Under the pieces are notes generated by a model. The model ran no database searches and was not told where the DNA came from. It was given only the letters and a program-made list of their open reading frames with translations. Below are positions 1 to 11,901 of a DNA stretch of 64,000 bases, piece after piece. Location of the stretch: positions 173,217-237,216 of the forward strand of contig JTDE01000206.1 of assembly GCA_014338405.1 (NCBI GenBank). The letters are read 5' to 3'. This DNA is from Paragonimus skrjabini miyazakii. Lineage: Eukaryota > Platyhelminthes > Trematoda > Plagiorchiida > Troglotrematidae. The translations under genes were made by a program, and so were the position numbers. Within the stretch, counting starts at the first letter, position 1, and every line of letters begins with the position of its first letter.

Positions 1-250
1 TCTACAAGGTCCGTAAAAAACCCACTTTAGAGCTGTCAGATTGCGACCGTTATCAACGACCGGGGCAATTGTTATCAGACTCTACAACCCCTGCCTGTGT
101 ATCCAAAGACAGTTCGTACAAACCCTAATTCTCCCTTGGCCAACCATTCCACACTTACTTGAAACCCAGGCAGGCGTGAACCACTTGACACCGCCAAATG
201 CATGTCTCACGGCCGCACGAGTAATAATGCCACACATTCAACAACACTCC
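1..250 (+). pseudogene. Penelope-like element, C-terminal end (relic)
   Basis: This is the last part of a PLE polyprotein, downstream of the GIY-YIG nuclease. From about base 38 the frame reads RLRPLSTTGAIVIRLYNPCL, then CIQRQFVQTLILPWPTI. The same block (AEVVAIRLRQLDLCVQKQFV followed by HTLGLPWPN) closes the PLE at 33312-34417, so the match is internal to this window. The first 35 bases look like the same domain in another frame, which implies a frameshift. The body of the element would lie left of the window. After about base 170 the frame stays open to 265 without conserved residues. Family assignment is firm; the 3' limit is approximate. Confidence 0.78.
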
Positions 251-1054
251 CACCCCCTTCATTAGACTGTGATCCGTCCCATGTCTATGATTCTAATGAC
301 CTATTTGACTTGCTCTAAATTTTCATACATAAAATACAGGTACCTTATGTAATTGTAAAAGCCCGATGAGAATTACCGAAAACAGCTGTTCGCATAACTG
401 ACTTCTTACGAGGACGATTACTCCATTTTTACTGTGAATTTTTGTTTGTTTTATGGTAAGGTTTTTATGAGGGGAACCACAGAGGTGGAACACCTGGATA
501 CTGGTTTATGGGCAGTTATTGTTCTGTGTATTTTTTCATATTGTTCAAAATGTCACTATCATCTTCACGTTATCAATCGGATGTTTCCTGCAAACCTTGA
601 CAGATAATGAAAGGAGGAATTATCCCGCACCTCAGGTATTTTTACCGTTCATTGCGCCCTAGTTTAGTTGGTCGATTATCGTGGGAAGTCAACTGTAGAT
701 TATTTACGCGAACCTCAGACCCAAGTAACCCCCATACTTCGAAGAGGGGGATTGCCGTTCAACAGAAACAACAAATAAACGGTTCCGAACATGCGTTTAG
801 ATATGTAGTGCAAATGGGCGTAATCTCTCCTATTTCTGTTTCCATACCGCCATTACTAATTGTCTCAGTAAACTTTTGTTTAGAAATTTGAAGTATGGAC
901 AGTCGTTGTCATCATTAGACCACATACTTCATTTTCGAAATTTCACAACTAATAAGTCGGAGCTACTTATGTTTGTGCACGTGTGCTTACGCGTGTATGT
1001 ATGAGTCTAGTATTCCACTGCTCTGTTCTCTTTCTCTCTCTCCGTCCCTCCCAG
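251..1054. other. No gene recognised; flank of PLE relic
   Basis: AT-rich sequence, possibly including the 3' untranslated part of the PLE relic to its left. A pyrimidine-rich tract at about 1026-1053 precedes the candidate exon at 1055. The open frame at 607-891 has no recognisable domain and no supporting signals. Confidence 0.5.
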
Positions 1055-1103
1055 CTGGGAATGATTCAGGCTCACCTTTTCAACGAGTTTTAACTGATGC
1101 CTG
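1055..1103 (+). CDS. Candidate exon, unknown protein
   Basis: A 49-base segment follows an unusually long pyrimidine tract ending in CCAG and is followed by a consensus-like donor GTAAGTG. One frame is open (GNDSGSPFQRVLTDA), starting with two bases of a split codon and ending with two. The residues are not recognised and no partner exon with matching phase has been proven. The tract and donor are the best splice pair on this strand near the left end, but short segments like this arise by chance. Confidence 0.2.
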
Positions 1104-2657
1104 GTAAGTGTCACAACAGGCAGCTGTCAGGCCATTCTATTGAAGAACGAACAATTAATATACTGAATGAGGAGCTAAACAGAAACTACGTTCATTCAGC
1201 GAGATGGTACACATTAGCCAAGTTTAACATTCAGAAGCTGGATCGCTCATCTAAGTTTCTGCTGCCGTCATTCTCCCGAATGTTCTATCATCGGAAGGAA
1301 ACAAATAGCGACGAATGATTTTGCATTACGATGGTAGTTTGAGATAAAGGGGCACAAATCGTAAACTCAATGACTTCAAGAAAATGTTTACTAGAACCGG
1401 AAGGAGTTGACTGTACTTACGTAACCTGTGTGTGTTGCACACCTTTTGACAGCGATAATGTCACTATCGTAAAGTATGGTTAATTGGATTTGCTGTTTTT
1501 CAATTAAAACAAAACTTACAGTTTTTTAATGCAACATATTTGCTTGCTCTTACTTTACCAGTTAGAGTGTTGTGAAGATTTCTACCTCAGAAATATCAGC
1601 TCACAGTTTCCTCTGAAAGCTAACGAGAAAGGTGTTCTACTGGTTTCATGCAGTTTATTCAACCTCCAGGATTACGCTGAACAGGATGCATAGGTTGCAT
1701 TAATATGTCATGCCTTATTAAGACCAGAATGTCTAAATCAGCCCAACGTAATGTGCGTTAGCATCACAGTGGTTGTGCTCATTTCAATCGAGGGAGCGTT
1801 ATAAGTGTTATTTTCCGATATTCTGGTTGTTATCCTTGTCAGATAAATTTTCTCATTTTCGTTATTACATATAGATGAACTTGCTAGGCTGCGTTCCTCA
1901 TCCCCATCAGTAAAGAAAGAATGCAGTATATGTTAACTTTTCGTTTACTCTGATCAGTCGCAAACTTAACATCTACAGGTTGTATACGATGGGCAAACAT
2001 AGTCAGCCCGATCAGGGACACGCACATATCTACATCAAATATTAAGTCACCAATGTCACGACGACCCGATGTGTTGTTTCAACCAGATTTGTACACAACC
2101 TCGCTTGACGAGTTCTGCTTTACAAAGATTCACCATAGGCTTAGGGTTCGGAGTCCTTGACACTATTTCGATTCAGCTGATTGGGTCAACTTGGCGTCAT
2201 GAGATGGTCAGCAATTGATGATGTGGGATTTCGAGCAACGGACTAACTGTTTTGAGATCGTTGTCATCCGTAGTTCTAACCATTTTAGGATTTGTCATAA
2301 AATTCGCTGAGAGTTGCCGATCTGTTCTGCTTACGTAAACGTCAGTGAAACTGCGAGTGAATTGGTATACAACATGCAAGACAGAACAGTCAGACAGACG
2401 TCGTTTACAGTTATACAGAATTGGTTATTTGTTGGTTTGAACCAAACATAATTGGACAGCCGCACACGCAAACAGACTTCGATATGTGTTTGATGTCGTT
2501 TGCCGGATAATTCCATTCGAATTCTAAAAATAGTAATATACCCTTCTTTTGAACCATCTGAACTGACTCACTGCATCTATTCATCATGCTGTGAGTTTCT
2601 ATAAATTCTTCAGGATATCCGTTTGCCAGTGGCGTTTTTCCCAACATCTCTTGTTCT
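1104..2657. other. No gene recognised
   Basis: The open frame at 1097-1318 begins on the putative donor of the preceding candidate exon and has no recognisable domain. Nothing else is supported here. Confidence 0.5.
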
Positions 2658-2820
2658 ATAAATTGAATATCATTAGCAACTGACCGCAGCTATTGCATTC
2701 CCAAATACTGCTCGGTCGGCCCCTTTTGAAAAAGAGCATTAGACTTGAGTTTCGCTCCTATTGGAGCTCGTCAGCAGTGCATATCCTTGCCATAGCCGGG
2801 ACCAGAACTCCGGCCACGAG
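2658..2820 (-). repeat. Hammerhead-bearing SINE-like repeat, copy 1
   Basis: On the minus strand the unit reads: a GC-richer head with a GGTCCCGGC block (about 2793-2818, a weak tRNA-like B-box region), the hammerhead (2736-2780), then a tail that matches the other copies (CTTTTTCAAAAGGGG, CCGACCGAGC, GGGAATGCAATAGCTGCGGTC) and ends in a decayed GATATTCAAT at about 2660. The same order is found at 31471-31600, 32608-32820 and 34974-35108. It resembles the schistosome Sm-alpha repeat in architecture. Whether it is an independent SINE or part of a PLE terminal repeat is not settled by this copy alone. Confidence 0.8.
2736..2780 (-). ncRNA. Type I hammerhead ribozyme, intact core
   Basis: Read on the minus strand: stem I strand GCACTG, core CTGACGA, stem II GCTCC-loop AATA-GGAGC (5 bp), core GAAA, stem III ACT-CA-AGT (3 bp with a two-base loop), cleavage site GTC, stem I return strand TAATGC. 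All catalytic positions of the family are present. Stem I has one C/A mismatch and one G/T wobble. The very short stem III is typical of hammerheads in metazoan retroelements, which may work as dimers. Self-cleavage is an inference from structure. Of the five copies with enough sequence to judge, this is the only one without a core lesion. Confidence 0.85.
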
Positions 2821-2866
2821 TGATGTTCAACTTATATGAAAACCAAAATCCCCTACTACTCATCAG
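2821..2866 (+). repeat. 3' end of a hammerhead repeat, opposite orientation
   Basis: The segment TGATGTTCAACTTATATGAA followed by CCCCTACTACTCATC matches, in + orientation, the 3' end and downstream flank of the repeat copy at 34974-35108 (GATGTTCACTCTATATGAAA, CCCCTACTACTCATC). It directly abuts the head of copy 1, which runs the other way. So two units meet here head to tail-end in opposite orientation. Confidence 0.7.
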
Positions 2867-5800
2867 TAATCTCTTGTCCTTCCTATCAGAGCCCTAAATA
2901 CATCTGACCATATGAATTGAGGTGTTGGCTAAACCCTGAGTGTATTTTGTTGAAGCAAAGCTGAGGAAATGAAAATATTGCCCGCTGTATGTTGTTTTAC
3001 GATGGACCAGTCGCTGATGGTGAAAAAATGTAGGAACTATGAACTGTCGATTGGTTCAGTTTCTGGATGCAAGGTCACGTTCCTATGAATCGAGTTAAGA
3101 AGGTTAGCGGGGAATTCATTATTATCAATATCCCTAGTATTTAACATCTCGTCCGTGATTTGACTGTAAATGTTCGTTGCTTGTGAGTCCTCGTATGAAT
3201 GCTATAATGCTATCTTCTATGTACACCCAATTTACGGAGCGGTTCTGATTGGTGAAGAGTAAGTTAACTTTACCGTTCTTCGAAAATGAATTCGAATCAA
3301 ACATTATGGATATCCAAATACTTTTTTAGATGAAGTATATCACAACAGATTATCCACCTTCTTTTACGGTGGCAGTCGATACCACTTTTAACCGGTTTGT
3401 AAGTCGCCAACACGTACGACTGGTTTACATCCGTGCACCATACATAACAAGGACAACCGTCATCTTGTTCGACGTTAGCCATTTGACTTAAACTACCAAT
3501 CAACTAGCCTATATAAAAGGCAAAAGTCTGGCGAATTGGTTAGTTACTTTAACTCCACTTTTCACAACAACTGCCCTCCCTAGCTATCGCCCTCTCTCCA
3601 GATTTATGTTCGTTTCCTTGGCTGTTGTGCACAAAAACCAATAAAATTTTATTCAGCCTTCAATCTTATTTCTCGTACTGTATTCGATACAGGCAATTCT
3701 GCTTGGTTTTCTTTTTTTATCACTGAGCAAGTTTCATCTCTTTCAATTAAAAATATCTTTGTTCACCTGGCTAACGTTAATACCTTTTGACATGCAAATC
3801 TTCAACATCAGGAACGCATTTTACTAAAAGTAATCAACTAGATTCACTGTTAATTTGATCTTCTCTACGTAACTGACAAGTTTTACATTTTCACGCACTG
3901 AACTGCCCGCGATACTGCTTACAGTCCTCAGTGTTTCCTCTTACTCTCCATTTGTATATTCAATTGAAACGTGGAGTATCAATAATTTTTTATAAACCAA
4001 TATTCGGTTTCGCACAAATTAGTTTGGCTCATTAAAAATCTTCAGAAAATATCTCTATCAATATCTCAAACACAAAAGTGAGTCAACGGAAGGAGAAAGT
4101 GAGCGAAGTGTGAATTTTTCAAATAAAATTAAGTCATATTTTCATTTTCACGTATATTCAAACTTTATCCCATGAGTTAGTTATTTATCTAATGAAACAA
4201 AAAATATCGTCTGATTTAATTAATTCTCTTTATATTCTTAAAATTAAAGCAGTTCCAAATGTGATCGCTCAAAACTGTACTTCACTGTCTCGTATGAGTT
4301 GTACACAAAATCACAAAACTGGAATCTTTAAGTAGATTGAAAAATTGTCTACCAAGTTAATCTTGTATGATTAAAAAAAGAATACAGAAGACGCTAATAG
4401 AAGAATAATTCACTGTTGTTAATTTGGCAGCCAGGATGACAAACGTGGCTTTTCCAGTAATCATAATCACGTCCGTATCAATCTATGGACCGAAACTAAC
4501 ACGTTGAATCCGCTGAGAGACGAACGGTATTGATAAAATTTCAAATGTTTGGAGTGTAAACACTTGGTTACTTGCCATCGGTGAATAAACGTTCAGGTAA
4601 ATTCAGTTGTTGACCAGAAAAATCGAAAACCAAGCTTAGAAGAATTAGTTGAGTATAAATGAATATTAAAGACCTAGGCACATTAATAATATTCCATTCC
4701 TGAAGATCTGTTCAGTTACTATTTTTGGACACCCTTTAACAGGGTAACCCTGTAAATCATTAGGTTAGTATTTCTAAAACAAATGGCACTGTTACAGCTG
4801 TTTCAGCTTAATGGTAGTACTTGTAACCAATTATTTGATGCTTCTACATAATGACCACATCATACACCCGATGTGGTTTCTTGGTCAACAGAAGAAATAC
4901 CAGCATGTAATCACCAATTGCACTTGCATTGATCTTTCGGAAGTGTAATGTGATTTTAATGTGGCTGACCATTAACTAGACAAAACCGCAGTTGAATTGT
5001 ATTCATGCAAAGGATTAGTACAAAATAGATTTTCTTCTTTCAATAATTGTTCTTATTTTGTATTATTTGTTTTCAAGTCTTCAGAAATCCCTTATAATTG
5101 CTTAGTCGGTGTAAACCGGACGAAAATCTTAGTTGGTTTACACTTTTGATTCTTTCGAAGTTTCTTGGAAACTGTTTCTAAATTAATGCGGGACAATGCG
5201 TTTTTGTTTCAACCTGAAGCTAACAACGCAAGACTCACTCTAACATAACTTACAACAAAAAATAAAACCTTATTCATGACTCAACATTTTGTCGGTATAT
5301 CGTGAAGAAAGTGCACTTTAAAGTGTATTCTAGAAATTTGCATATCTATGACTAGCTGCTGACAGAAGCCAATAATGTATTAAGATAATGTCCGTAGAAG
5401 TGTTCATTGAGCATGACCGAGTTGATCGGTCATTGGTAAGTTGTCCTCTGTACAACACCATGTGGTGGACTAAGTGGACAATCCATACAGATTTGGTATC
5501 CTTCTGCTGGTAACAATTTCTGTTGAACGTAAACTTCACGTTGAAAGTGTTGAGTCAAAGTAAATCTTTAGTGTTTATGTAGCAATGTGTTCAACAGCAT
5601 TCGACGTTTTTAAATGGGTGACCAGTGGCCGCATTAAATGACACGCTAACGATAAGCAAGTTTACAGAAAGTGTAGTAACATTGGTCTCTGTCGTTTGCA
5701 TCCCTTCTACCAGCAGAAGCCCAGATTGCTAACCTAAAAAACAGAGTTAGGGTCACAGAGGTTGAGCTTCTACAGTGATTGTAGTAATATGACACAATAG

Positions 5801-8761
5801 TGATTAACATTGCAGTTCATGGATTTAAGTATTCGCTTGTTCGCCGAAATTTATATTTCAGCCGCAGACGTTTTTATCACCGAAAGAGACAACATCATAC
5901 ATGCCCGAGGGTTTGACCTTGTAGATGTGAGTCTTCAAAATCTTTTGTATTGATAATGTTGTCTTGTTTTTTTGAAAAAGCTTTTGCAACTTAAGTGCAA
6001 GGCTAAACGAGTGACCGAATACCAAATATATTAACCCGAGCCACTACAACAGTGAGATGATTGATTTATTACGCATCATTTAACAGAATATGTAACAATC
6101 CTCCAGGAGGAAAATCGACAATACCCACTAAAGGTGTTTTCCTACAGGTGACGATCTTCAAATGAGCCAATCACCCTATATATCTCGATAAAAACGTCAT
6201 AGGTGTTGAAAACCGTTTGTTATGATCGCTTGTACAAAGCATTTAACCCTTTGGACGTAATGTGATGGATGCCATGTATGGTAACACCGAGTGCACGCAG
6301 TACGCTTGCGTTCTATACTATTTTCGAAAGAATAGCATGCTGGTTTATGTAAACGCCCTCGGGAACTTTTCCGTGGAACCTGGGAAACTACGTAGTTGGT
6401 TGCTCAATGCCTTTCATCATCTAACATTCTTTCAGTTGTGTCATGTCTTCTCAAAACGATTTTAACTTTAGCTCTATTATCCGTGGTATTTTAGCTCCAA
6501 TGTCTTAATGGCACCAAACTGCTGAGAATGCTATCTGAAAGTCCAGCCTACCGTACTGGTTTGGAATTAACAAGTCCTGGCAAGAAAGTTAAAATGTCAT
6601 GCTTGGCGCTAACTCATACTAATAAACCTTTTCCTTGTGCCAAATTCACTGTTCTACACTTTCATTGTCTTATCGTTAGGAGTCTCGATACTTCAGGCGC
6701 AGAGTCATAACAACCTAACGACTGGTATGCAGTAAGCAGGATCAAATGAAGTCATATTTAACTTCCAGCGGGAAATGTAGCTCGTCTATCGTTGATTTTT
6801 CAGGCCAAAATTGCCGACTTTATCAGACAAGTAGTGTGAGGTGGATACACGGCTTACCTGCGGGTAACAGGTAAATTAACATGGCATATGATAAACCGCC
6901 GACGTCTACAGTTCTTCTGCTTAGATTGCAGCAGACTGACATAAATGATATTTACCCATGCAACATCTAAGACCTGAAGGTATGAAAGATCGGGGAAAAA
7001 CTCGGGGCGCCTGAAACAGGACCACGTCAGGTGTCGCTTCAGATTTCGATGAAGAAAATTGTTCTTCAATATCATAAGAAGGCATACGTCGTGAGGTGTT
7101 AATATTTTGTTTAGAAAGTTTAGAACACGTGTGTAACGAATACGATAGAAACCATCGTGAATGCAATTTAGAATAAGAAAGTTAGGAACGGTTCCAAGGC
7201 ATGCGAATCGCGTGATACAATTGTCGGTACGTTTTACTCCAAAACACTTGGACTCGGTTTTGATTGTACAGTCACATTTCAAACGGGTTGGTCGGATCAA
7301 TAATGCGCCAAATTTCCACCAATATCCTCACCACAAGCTTGGAGGGACTTCTGTTCATACGTTTTGTTAGCGTCACTTATTATGTCAACATGCGCATCAC
7401 TCATTTAGGACTAAGTTCAATCATCTTATGTTTCAGATATTCGTTCGTTGTGTCAACAAATACGCTCCGATAACTGCAGGCAAATTGAGCTTTGTGTGAG
7501 GCGCAAAGCGGACAACATGTGCTACACTCCAGGTTGTAAGTAGCCTCCGAAACTAAGTAGCAGCAATAAGCACAAATGAGGACAGACCACATTTTCCGAT
7601 TTGCGTCAGTTGACATCTGGTCGCCTTTGAACTAGAGGCTCAAAAAGACAAACCTTCCTTGATCTCCTTTTGTAGTAGATGCCGCAAAACCTCACGAAAC
7701 GGACGTTAGTTAATGAACGTTTCCTTGAAATCTGTACTCCTGGTTGAAGTCATTCGGTACAGTTCGCTCAGGCATTGTAAAACAACGTTTATACTAGGTC
7801 GTACACTCAGGTGTTCATTAAAAATTGTTAAAACTAACCGTTTCCAGTGGCCTTGCGATGCCTTGAATGTTGCATCAAACCGACTTGCTGTGTAGTGCAG
7901 AAAAAGTCTAGAAAAAGTAAGATATCGTTTAACTTCTTTTCGGGAGAAACGGAAAAATTTAGACGAACCGAAATGATGTGGCTTGAATGCTTGAAAAACA
8001 AATATCACCGGCAAATCTCCAAACATATTGTATAATGACCATTGAGGATTACGCCACATTTTAACGTATGCATTTCGTGTACCAGCCATTCTGAAAAATA
8101 ACCGCTGTCATCTTGCTCACTGAAGTGTCCGTAGCTGCACAAGCAACAGACATTTGCAAGAAAGTCGATCAACATCAAAGGGAGATTCTATCCGCGAAAA
8201 TTTTATCCTTTGTGCAATTATCATAACAGACGCCTAAAAGTAAGTTCTAATGAGAAACATAAGCGATCGATAATTGCATTCTTTCTTCATCCGAGAAGCT
8301 TGTAAATAGAGGTTGCATCAATAGTAAATACTTGATGTGAACTCACCAAGGTGTTTACAGGAACTTGTTTCATCGAGTAAAATTTAAGTCCGTTTTCTCC
8401 AAGCTAGTCGCTTCAGAAATTGAGATATGAAAATCACCAACTGTATAAAACCAACTTCTTCAGTTCTTAACAAGCTGAATGTTATTCTGTTTATAAGATA
8501 ATCGTACATTTTCCATGAGCAGTCTGCAAACGGCAATTCGACTTATGGGTCTTGATGATAAACTTGTTACAAGTAGATTCACTGATGATGTCTGCAGGTG
8601 GCGATTTCTGAGGCTCACAGGTGAAAAGTCATTGAAGAGCTACAGAACGATGAATGGTAATACGTTTTGTATGGTACCCAGGTCAATGATGCAGCGGCTA
8701 ACACGACTGTCACCTGGAAGCGTGATCGGAGTTTTAAGCTCGGAATTGATGAAAATGTGAA
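2867..8761. other. No recognisable gene; weak exon leads only
   Basis: AT-rich DNA. Apart from the candidate exon at 5816-5926, there is a 27-base open piece (AKIADFIRQ) at 6804-6830 after a TTTTTCAG acceptor and before GTAGTG, and an open piece (CVMSSQNDFNFSSIIR) near 6439-6487 after TTCTTTCAG. A further acceptor/donor pair frames 7848-7916. None is recognised and each is short. The longest open frames (6854-7300 and 7706-8089, both minus) show no domain. Confidence 0.4.
5816..5926 (+). CDS. Candidate exon, unknown protein
   Basis: A 111-base open segment (37 codons, phase 0 at both ends) lies between an acceptor ending ACATTGCAG and a donor GTGAGT. It encodes FMDLSIRLFAEIYI then SAADVFITERDNIIHARG and FDLVD, an amphipathic, mixed-charge helix-like sequence with protein-like composition. 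An alternative acceptor (TATATTTCAG) lies inside it at 5868-5877. I do not recognise the family. This is one of the better exon leads because of its length, clean phase and two plausible splice sites, but no second exon is confirmed. Confidence 0.3.
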
Positions 8762-8878
8762 ATACTAGCGAGTTCTAACAGGAGCGAAACTTGAGTCTGG
8801 CGCTACTTTTCGAAAACTGCTTGCTGAAAAATCTATCTGAATGCCAGATCTGTGGTCAAATATGATTGATGTCCAGGT
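8762..8878 (+). repeat. Hammerhead-bearing repeat, strongly decayed copy
   Basis: In + orientation: TACTAGCGAG, TTCTAACAGGAGCGAAAC, TTGAGTCTGGCGC, CTTTTCGAAAA, then GCTGAAAAATCTAT, GAATGCCAGATCTGTGGTC and GATGTCCAGG. Each block aligns in order with the repeat consensus. The CTGACGA core has lost about three bases, so the ribozyme should be dead, while GAGCGAAAC and the GTC cleavage site survive. This is the oldest-looking full-length tail in the window. Confidence 0.68.
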
Positions 8879-9136
8879 TGAAATTGATCAGACCTCTGAC
8901 TACTCGCCAGTAATACCCAGATAAGTTGTGTAAAACGGAACAGTTCTCAATACACTACCATCATTTCATAGAATCCTTGACTTTATCATATGGGATCCTC
9001 CATCAACCCCAACATTTCTTAAAAAACAATAATGTTTACAGAACGTGGCGATTTCATGAGTAACTCACTGGAGGGACAGCATCGAATGAGTCAAATGACT
9101 TACACTCAGGTATGCCGAATCTGGATTATCCTATCA
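8879..9136. other. No gene recognised
   Basis: Short AT-rich interval with no supported feature. Confidence 0.4.
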
Positions 9137-9427
9137 TTGGTAGCTAACTACGAATACACATGATGTACACGCACTCGGGATATCAGTTAACATGACCGGA
9201 ATGTTTACGATAGAATGAGGGCACTCTTTATTTTCTATTATTAATGCTAGCCAGCCGGATCTGTTACATGCTGCGGTGCGATTGTATGTTTGACAAACAA
9301 CAGTTAGGTTAATGTTCAACTCATCGTCCTCAGGTTTTATATTTATAGTCATTCTGTTGCCAACCCTCTGAAACTGAAGCAATCTTTCCAATGGTTCTTC
9401 TGTTTCTAAGTCGTTCAACATAAACAC
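9137..9427 (-). CDS. Unassigned open frame, possible exon or small protein
   Basis: A 97-codon minus-strand frame starts MFMLNDLETEEPLERLLQF and continues with NRMTINIKPEDDELNINLTV, CQTYNRTAACNRSGW and KECPHSIVNIPVMLT before a TGA. Acidic residues, four or more cysteines and possible N-glycosylation sites (NLT, NRT, NRS) are protein-like and would suit an extracellular domain. A TTGCTTCAGTTTCAG acceptor lies inside at about 9382-9396, so the true exon may be shorter. No signal peptide is visible and no family is recognised. Composition is better than the other unassigned frames, but chance cannot be excluded. Confidence 0.25.
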
Positions 9428-11799
9428 AAATATACGTCAGAATTTTCAATTTTCTCCAACGTGTAGACTTTTTATGAACTCTATAAATCTTATAAAATGT
9501 GTTCTGTAAATCCTGAAAAATACCAACGTTTCGACACTTACTGACTAGCAGTGTAATTCGGGACTCTGTTCACATGTCTGAATACGTACCAGGCAAATTG
9601 TGTACTGGATCCCTGATTTATAGTTTCAGTCGGCACTTAATGTAAACTTGTACATCTATGAAAATCTTTATAGGGCATCTTTTGATTCTGAAGCATATTC
9701 CATGAATTTCCCTGTACTTTCAACTCCGACAACGACATAAATCATGCGCATGCAACAGAAAGGTCAGTCAATCTAGCAGTTAATTTTTCATTTTTATTCG
9801 CGAATGATTTTTAATTAAAAATGATGGCAAATGAATGTCACAGATACATGCTTAATAATGTCTGGTTGATCATACATTTATTTTATAGACATAGAAGTTT
9901 GCCTTCATAAGACTAGTTGCTTTCGTTTTCTGTGCTACATTCTATATTTAGTTAGGACAGGATGTCCTGATGAGAATACAGACTGGAAAGAGAAGATGGA
10001 AGCGTTCGTCTTAATAATAACCCGAGGTTTCACGATATTGACCAAAATCGGGCACTAGCCGCGTCAATAATAAGTATAAATTAATCATACGTATGTGTCT
10101 GCATTATTCACGAAAAATGCTACCTCATGAATCGTTAAGTTTTGCGCTCGGAGGGGACTTTAACGAGTTGGAGATCGATTGTTTGGTTACCGTTCAATAT
10201 ATCGTTTGCCTGAATCCTACAGAAGACTTTCCTTTCGTTAGATCTACTGACATTTGAACAGAAAAACGACAGAGGTGGTTTTTTCAAACATTCTGTTACA
10301 TTTAAAAGCACTCAAGTTTAACTTGGTTGGAAGTCACTTCCTCCGGCCAAACAATTTAGCAAAATTGAGTCACATCCTATGTGCATCAACTAGTGCGCAT
10401 TTCAAAACAAAGGGTTGGACGATCCTGGATTGGTCAAGTGACGTAAATACGCCTTCTAACACGAAAACTCCATATGTTGCTTGCCGTGGGACTTTGAAAA
10501 GAACTTAAATAATCAGAAAACTGTCATTTTTTAAGTGAGTTAACCTAAACCGTCCGTGATTTGTCTGTAACTTATAGAATTTAATTTACAACGTCTTCTA
10601 ACAACACGGCATCTAGCGTAGTCAGAAATCTTCTTACGTCATCCAATTCGTTGGTTAGTTAGCCATCATTGTGTGACTGAACTATCGGAAATTCCATTTT
10701 ACTTTCCAACAGCTAGTCCAATTAGTTCCAAGCCGCCAATCCAACAAGCTCATTTGTGTTGCCCAGATATAGTCCGGGAAATGTAGCATCCACCGTGATT
10801 GTAATTTGAGGAATTTAAGAAACGTTTCACGACCACGTACGACAACATGTTGCATACATTTTCGGCAAGCAGTATATTAGTACAGTTCTCTAGGGTTGAT
10901 CAATCTGCCTACACAGTTTGATGTCAGAGTGCCTATAACAAAACCTCATGGGATCCATGATGGTTGAGGTCGGCGTTGGATTAGAAATGAGACCGATGGC
11001 GTCAAAGTCACACGTATGGTGCTCGCTGGATATAAGTGACTGCCACAATATGTAACGAAGTTTAAATGTTCATATATGTCGAATAGACAATCATATGGAT
11101 GTTTGCTGGACGACACATGGTTCATAAACCCGATATTCCATCTGTATTAGTCGCCAGTAGTGACATCAATACTGCAGATGCTGTATGCTTGTTGTGATCG
11201 AAAAGACATTTGGAAGTGAGAGGCTCTCTGTTACTGAACGTCCACTACAAGCTGTGTAAAAATTCAAGGCATCGAACGCAGATATCAATTTTCCTGTTAA
11301 CCTGGAACCACAATTGGGCAGTAGTGCAGTCTTAGTCTTGCTAGTAATATCTTTCACACAAATACATTTTTTCAACAGTAGTTTCCAGCCCCTAGTCTTC
11401 CTGGCGTTGAGACCTGCCCTTTAATTTCCGCGAATTTAAGGGGTATCCTACTGCTGAATAGGGAAGCTGCCTGAGGATAAATCTTGAAAAACGAACTGAG
11501 GGTCTGAGTAGAGAAAGGTCGCTTAAGTCGACACTGTTGTTTCATAGATAAAATGACGGATTTAGCATTTTACAGCTTGGTCACTCAGTCGTCCACTTGC
11601 TTGACTTCGTTGCAGAACACCAAAGGCATTGTAGCTTAGCTCGCCCGATGTACATCCATGTATCTGCGAGTACTCCAAGTTCAACCTTCCTGATCTAAGT
11701 TGGTCAACAAAGGTGTACTGGGTAGTCCCCTCTGATCGTAAGCGTCCTTAGAAGGTTAGCAATAATGGGTTCTGTGGCGATCCTCATGTTCCAATTCAG
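9428..11799. other. No gene recognised
   Basis: AT-rich DNA. The open frames at 10254-10508 (+) and 11166-11375 (-) show no domain and no splice context. A CTGATGAG at 9969-9976 was checked as a hammerhead and fails (see rejected items). Confidence 0.5.
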
Positions 11800-11901
11800 A
11801 TATCCATTCAAATTTGCAAGTCTCCAAAACCAGTGTTACAAAAATTGTTTCCGGTTGGTTCGAATTACAATTCGAAAAATCAGTGCACAGAAAATTCATC
11901 A
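11800..11901 (+). CDS. Candidate exon, unknown protein
   Basis: After the acceptor CATGTTCCAATTCAG the frame IHSNLQVSKTSVTKIVSGWF then ELQFEKSVHRKFI is open for 33 codons. A donor GTAAAA sits at 11902. The same frame remains open, if the donor is ignored, through KILETHIQKLIAQLTD to a TAA at about 11971. If the donor is used with the CAG at 11927, the intron would be only 26 bases and the next exon reads ADCAVDRFFRSVVFNLMQ and on to a TAA at about 12117. Either way more than 50 codons stay open. The family is not recognised. Confidence 0.28.

Noticed and set aside
361..395. CCGATGAG...CCGAAAAC resembling a hammerhead core
   Set aside because: The first core base pair of CTGATGA is wrong and only one base pair is possible in stem II; no stem I partner is found.
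6854..7300. 148-codon minus-strand open frame
   Set aside because: No domain, start context or splice signal; a frame of this length is expected by chance in 64 kb of two-stranded AT-rich DNA.
7706..8089. 127-codon minus-strand open frame
   Set aside because: No domain is recognised, and competing open frames lie on the other strand; not supported.
9969..9995. CTGATGAG followed by GGAAAG on the + strand
   Set aside because: No stem II can form between the two motifs and there is no matching stem I or cleavage site.
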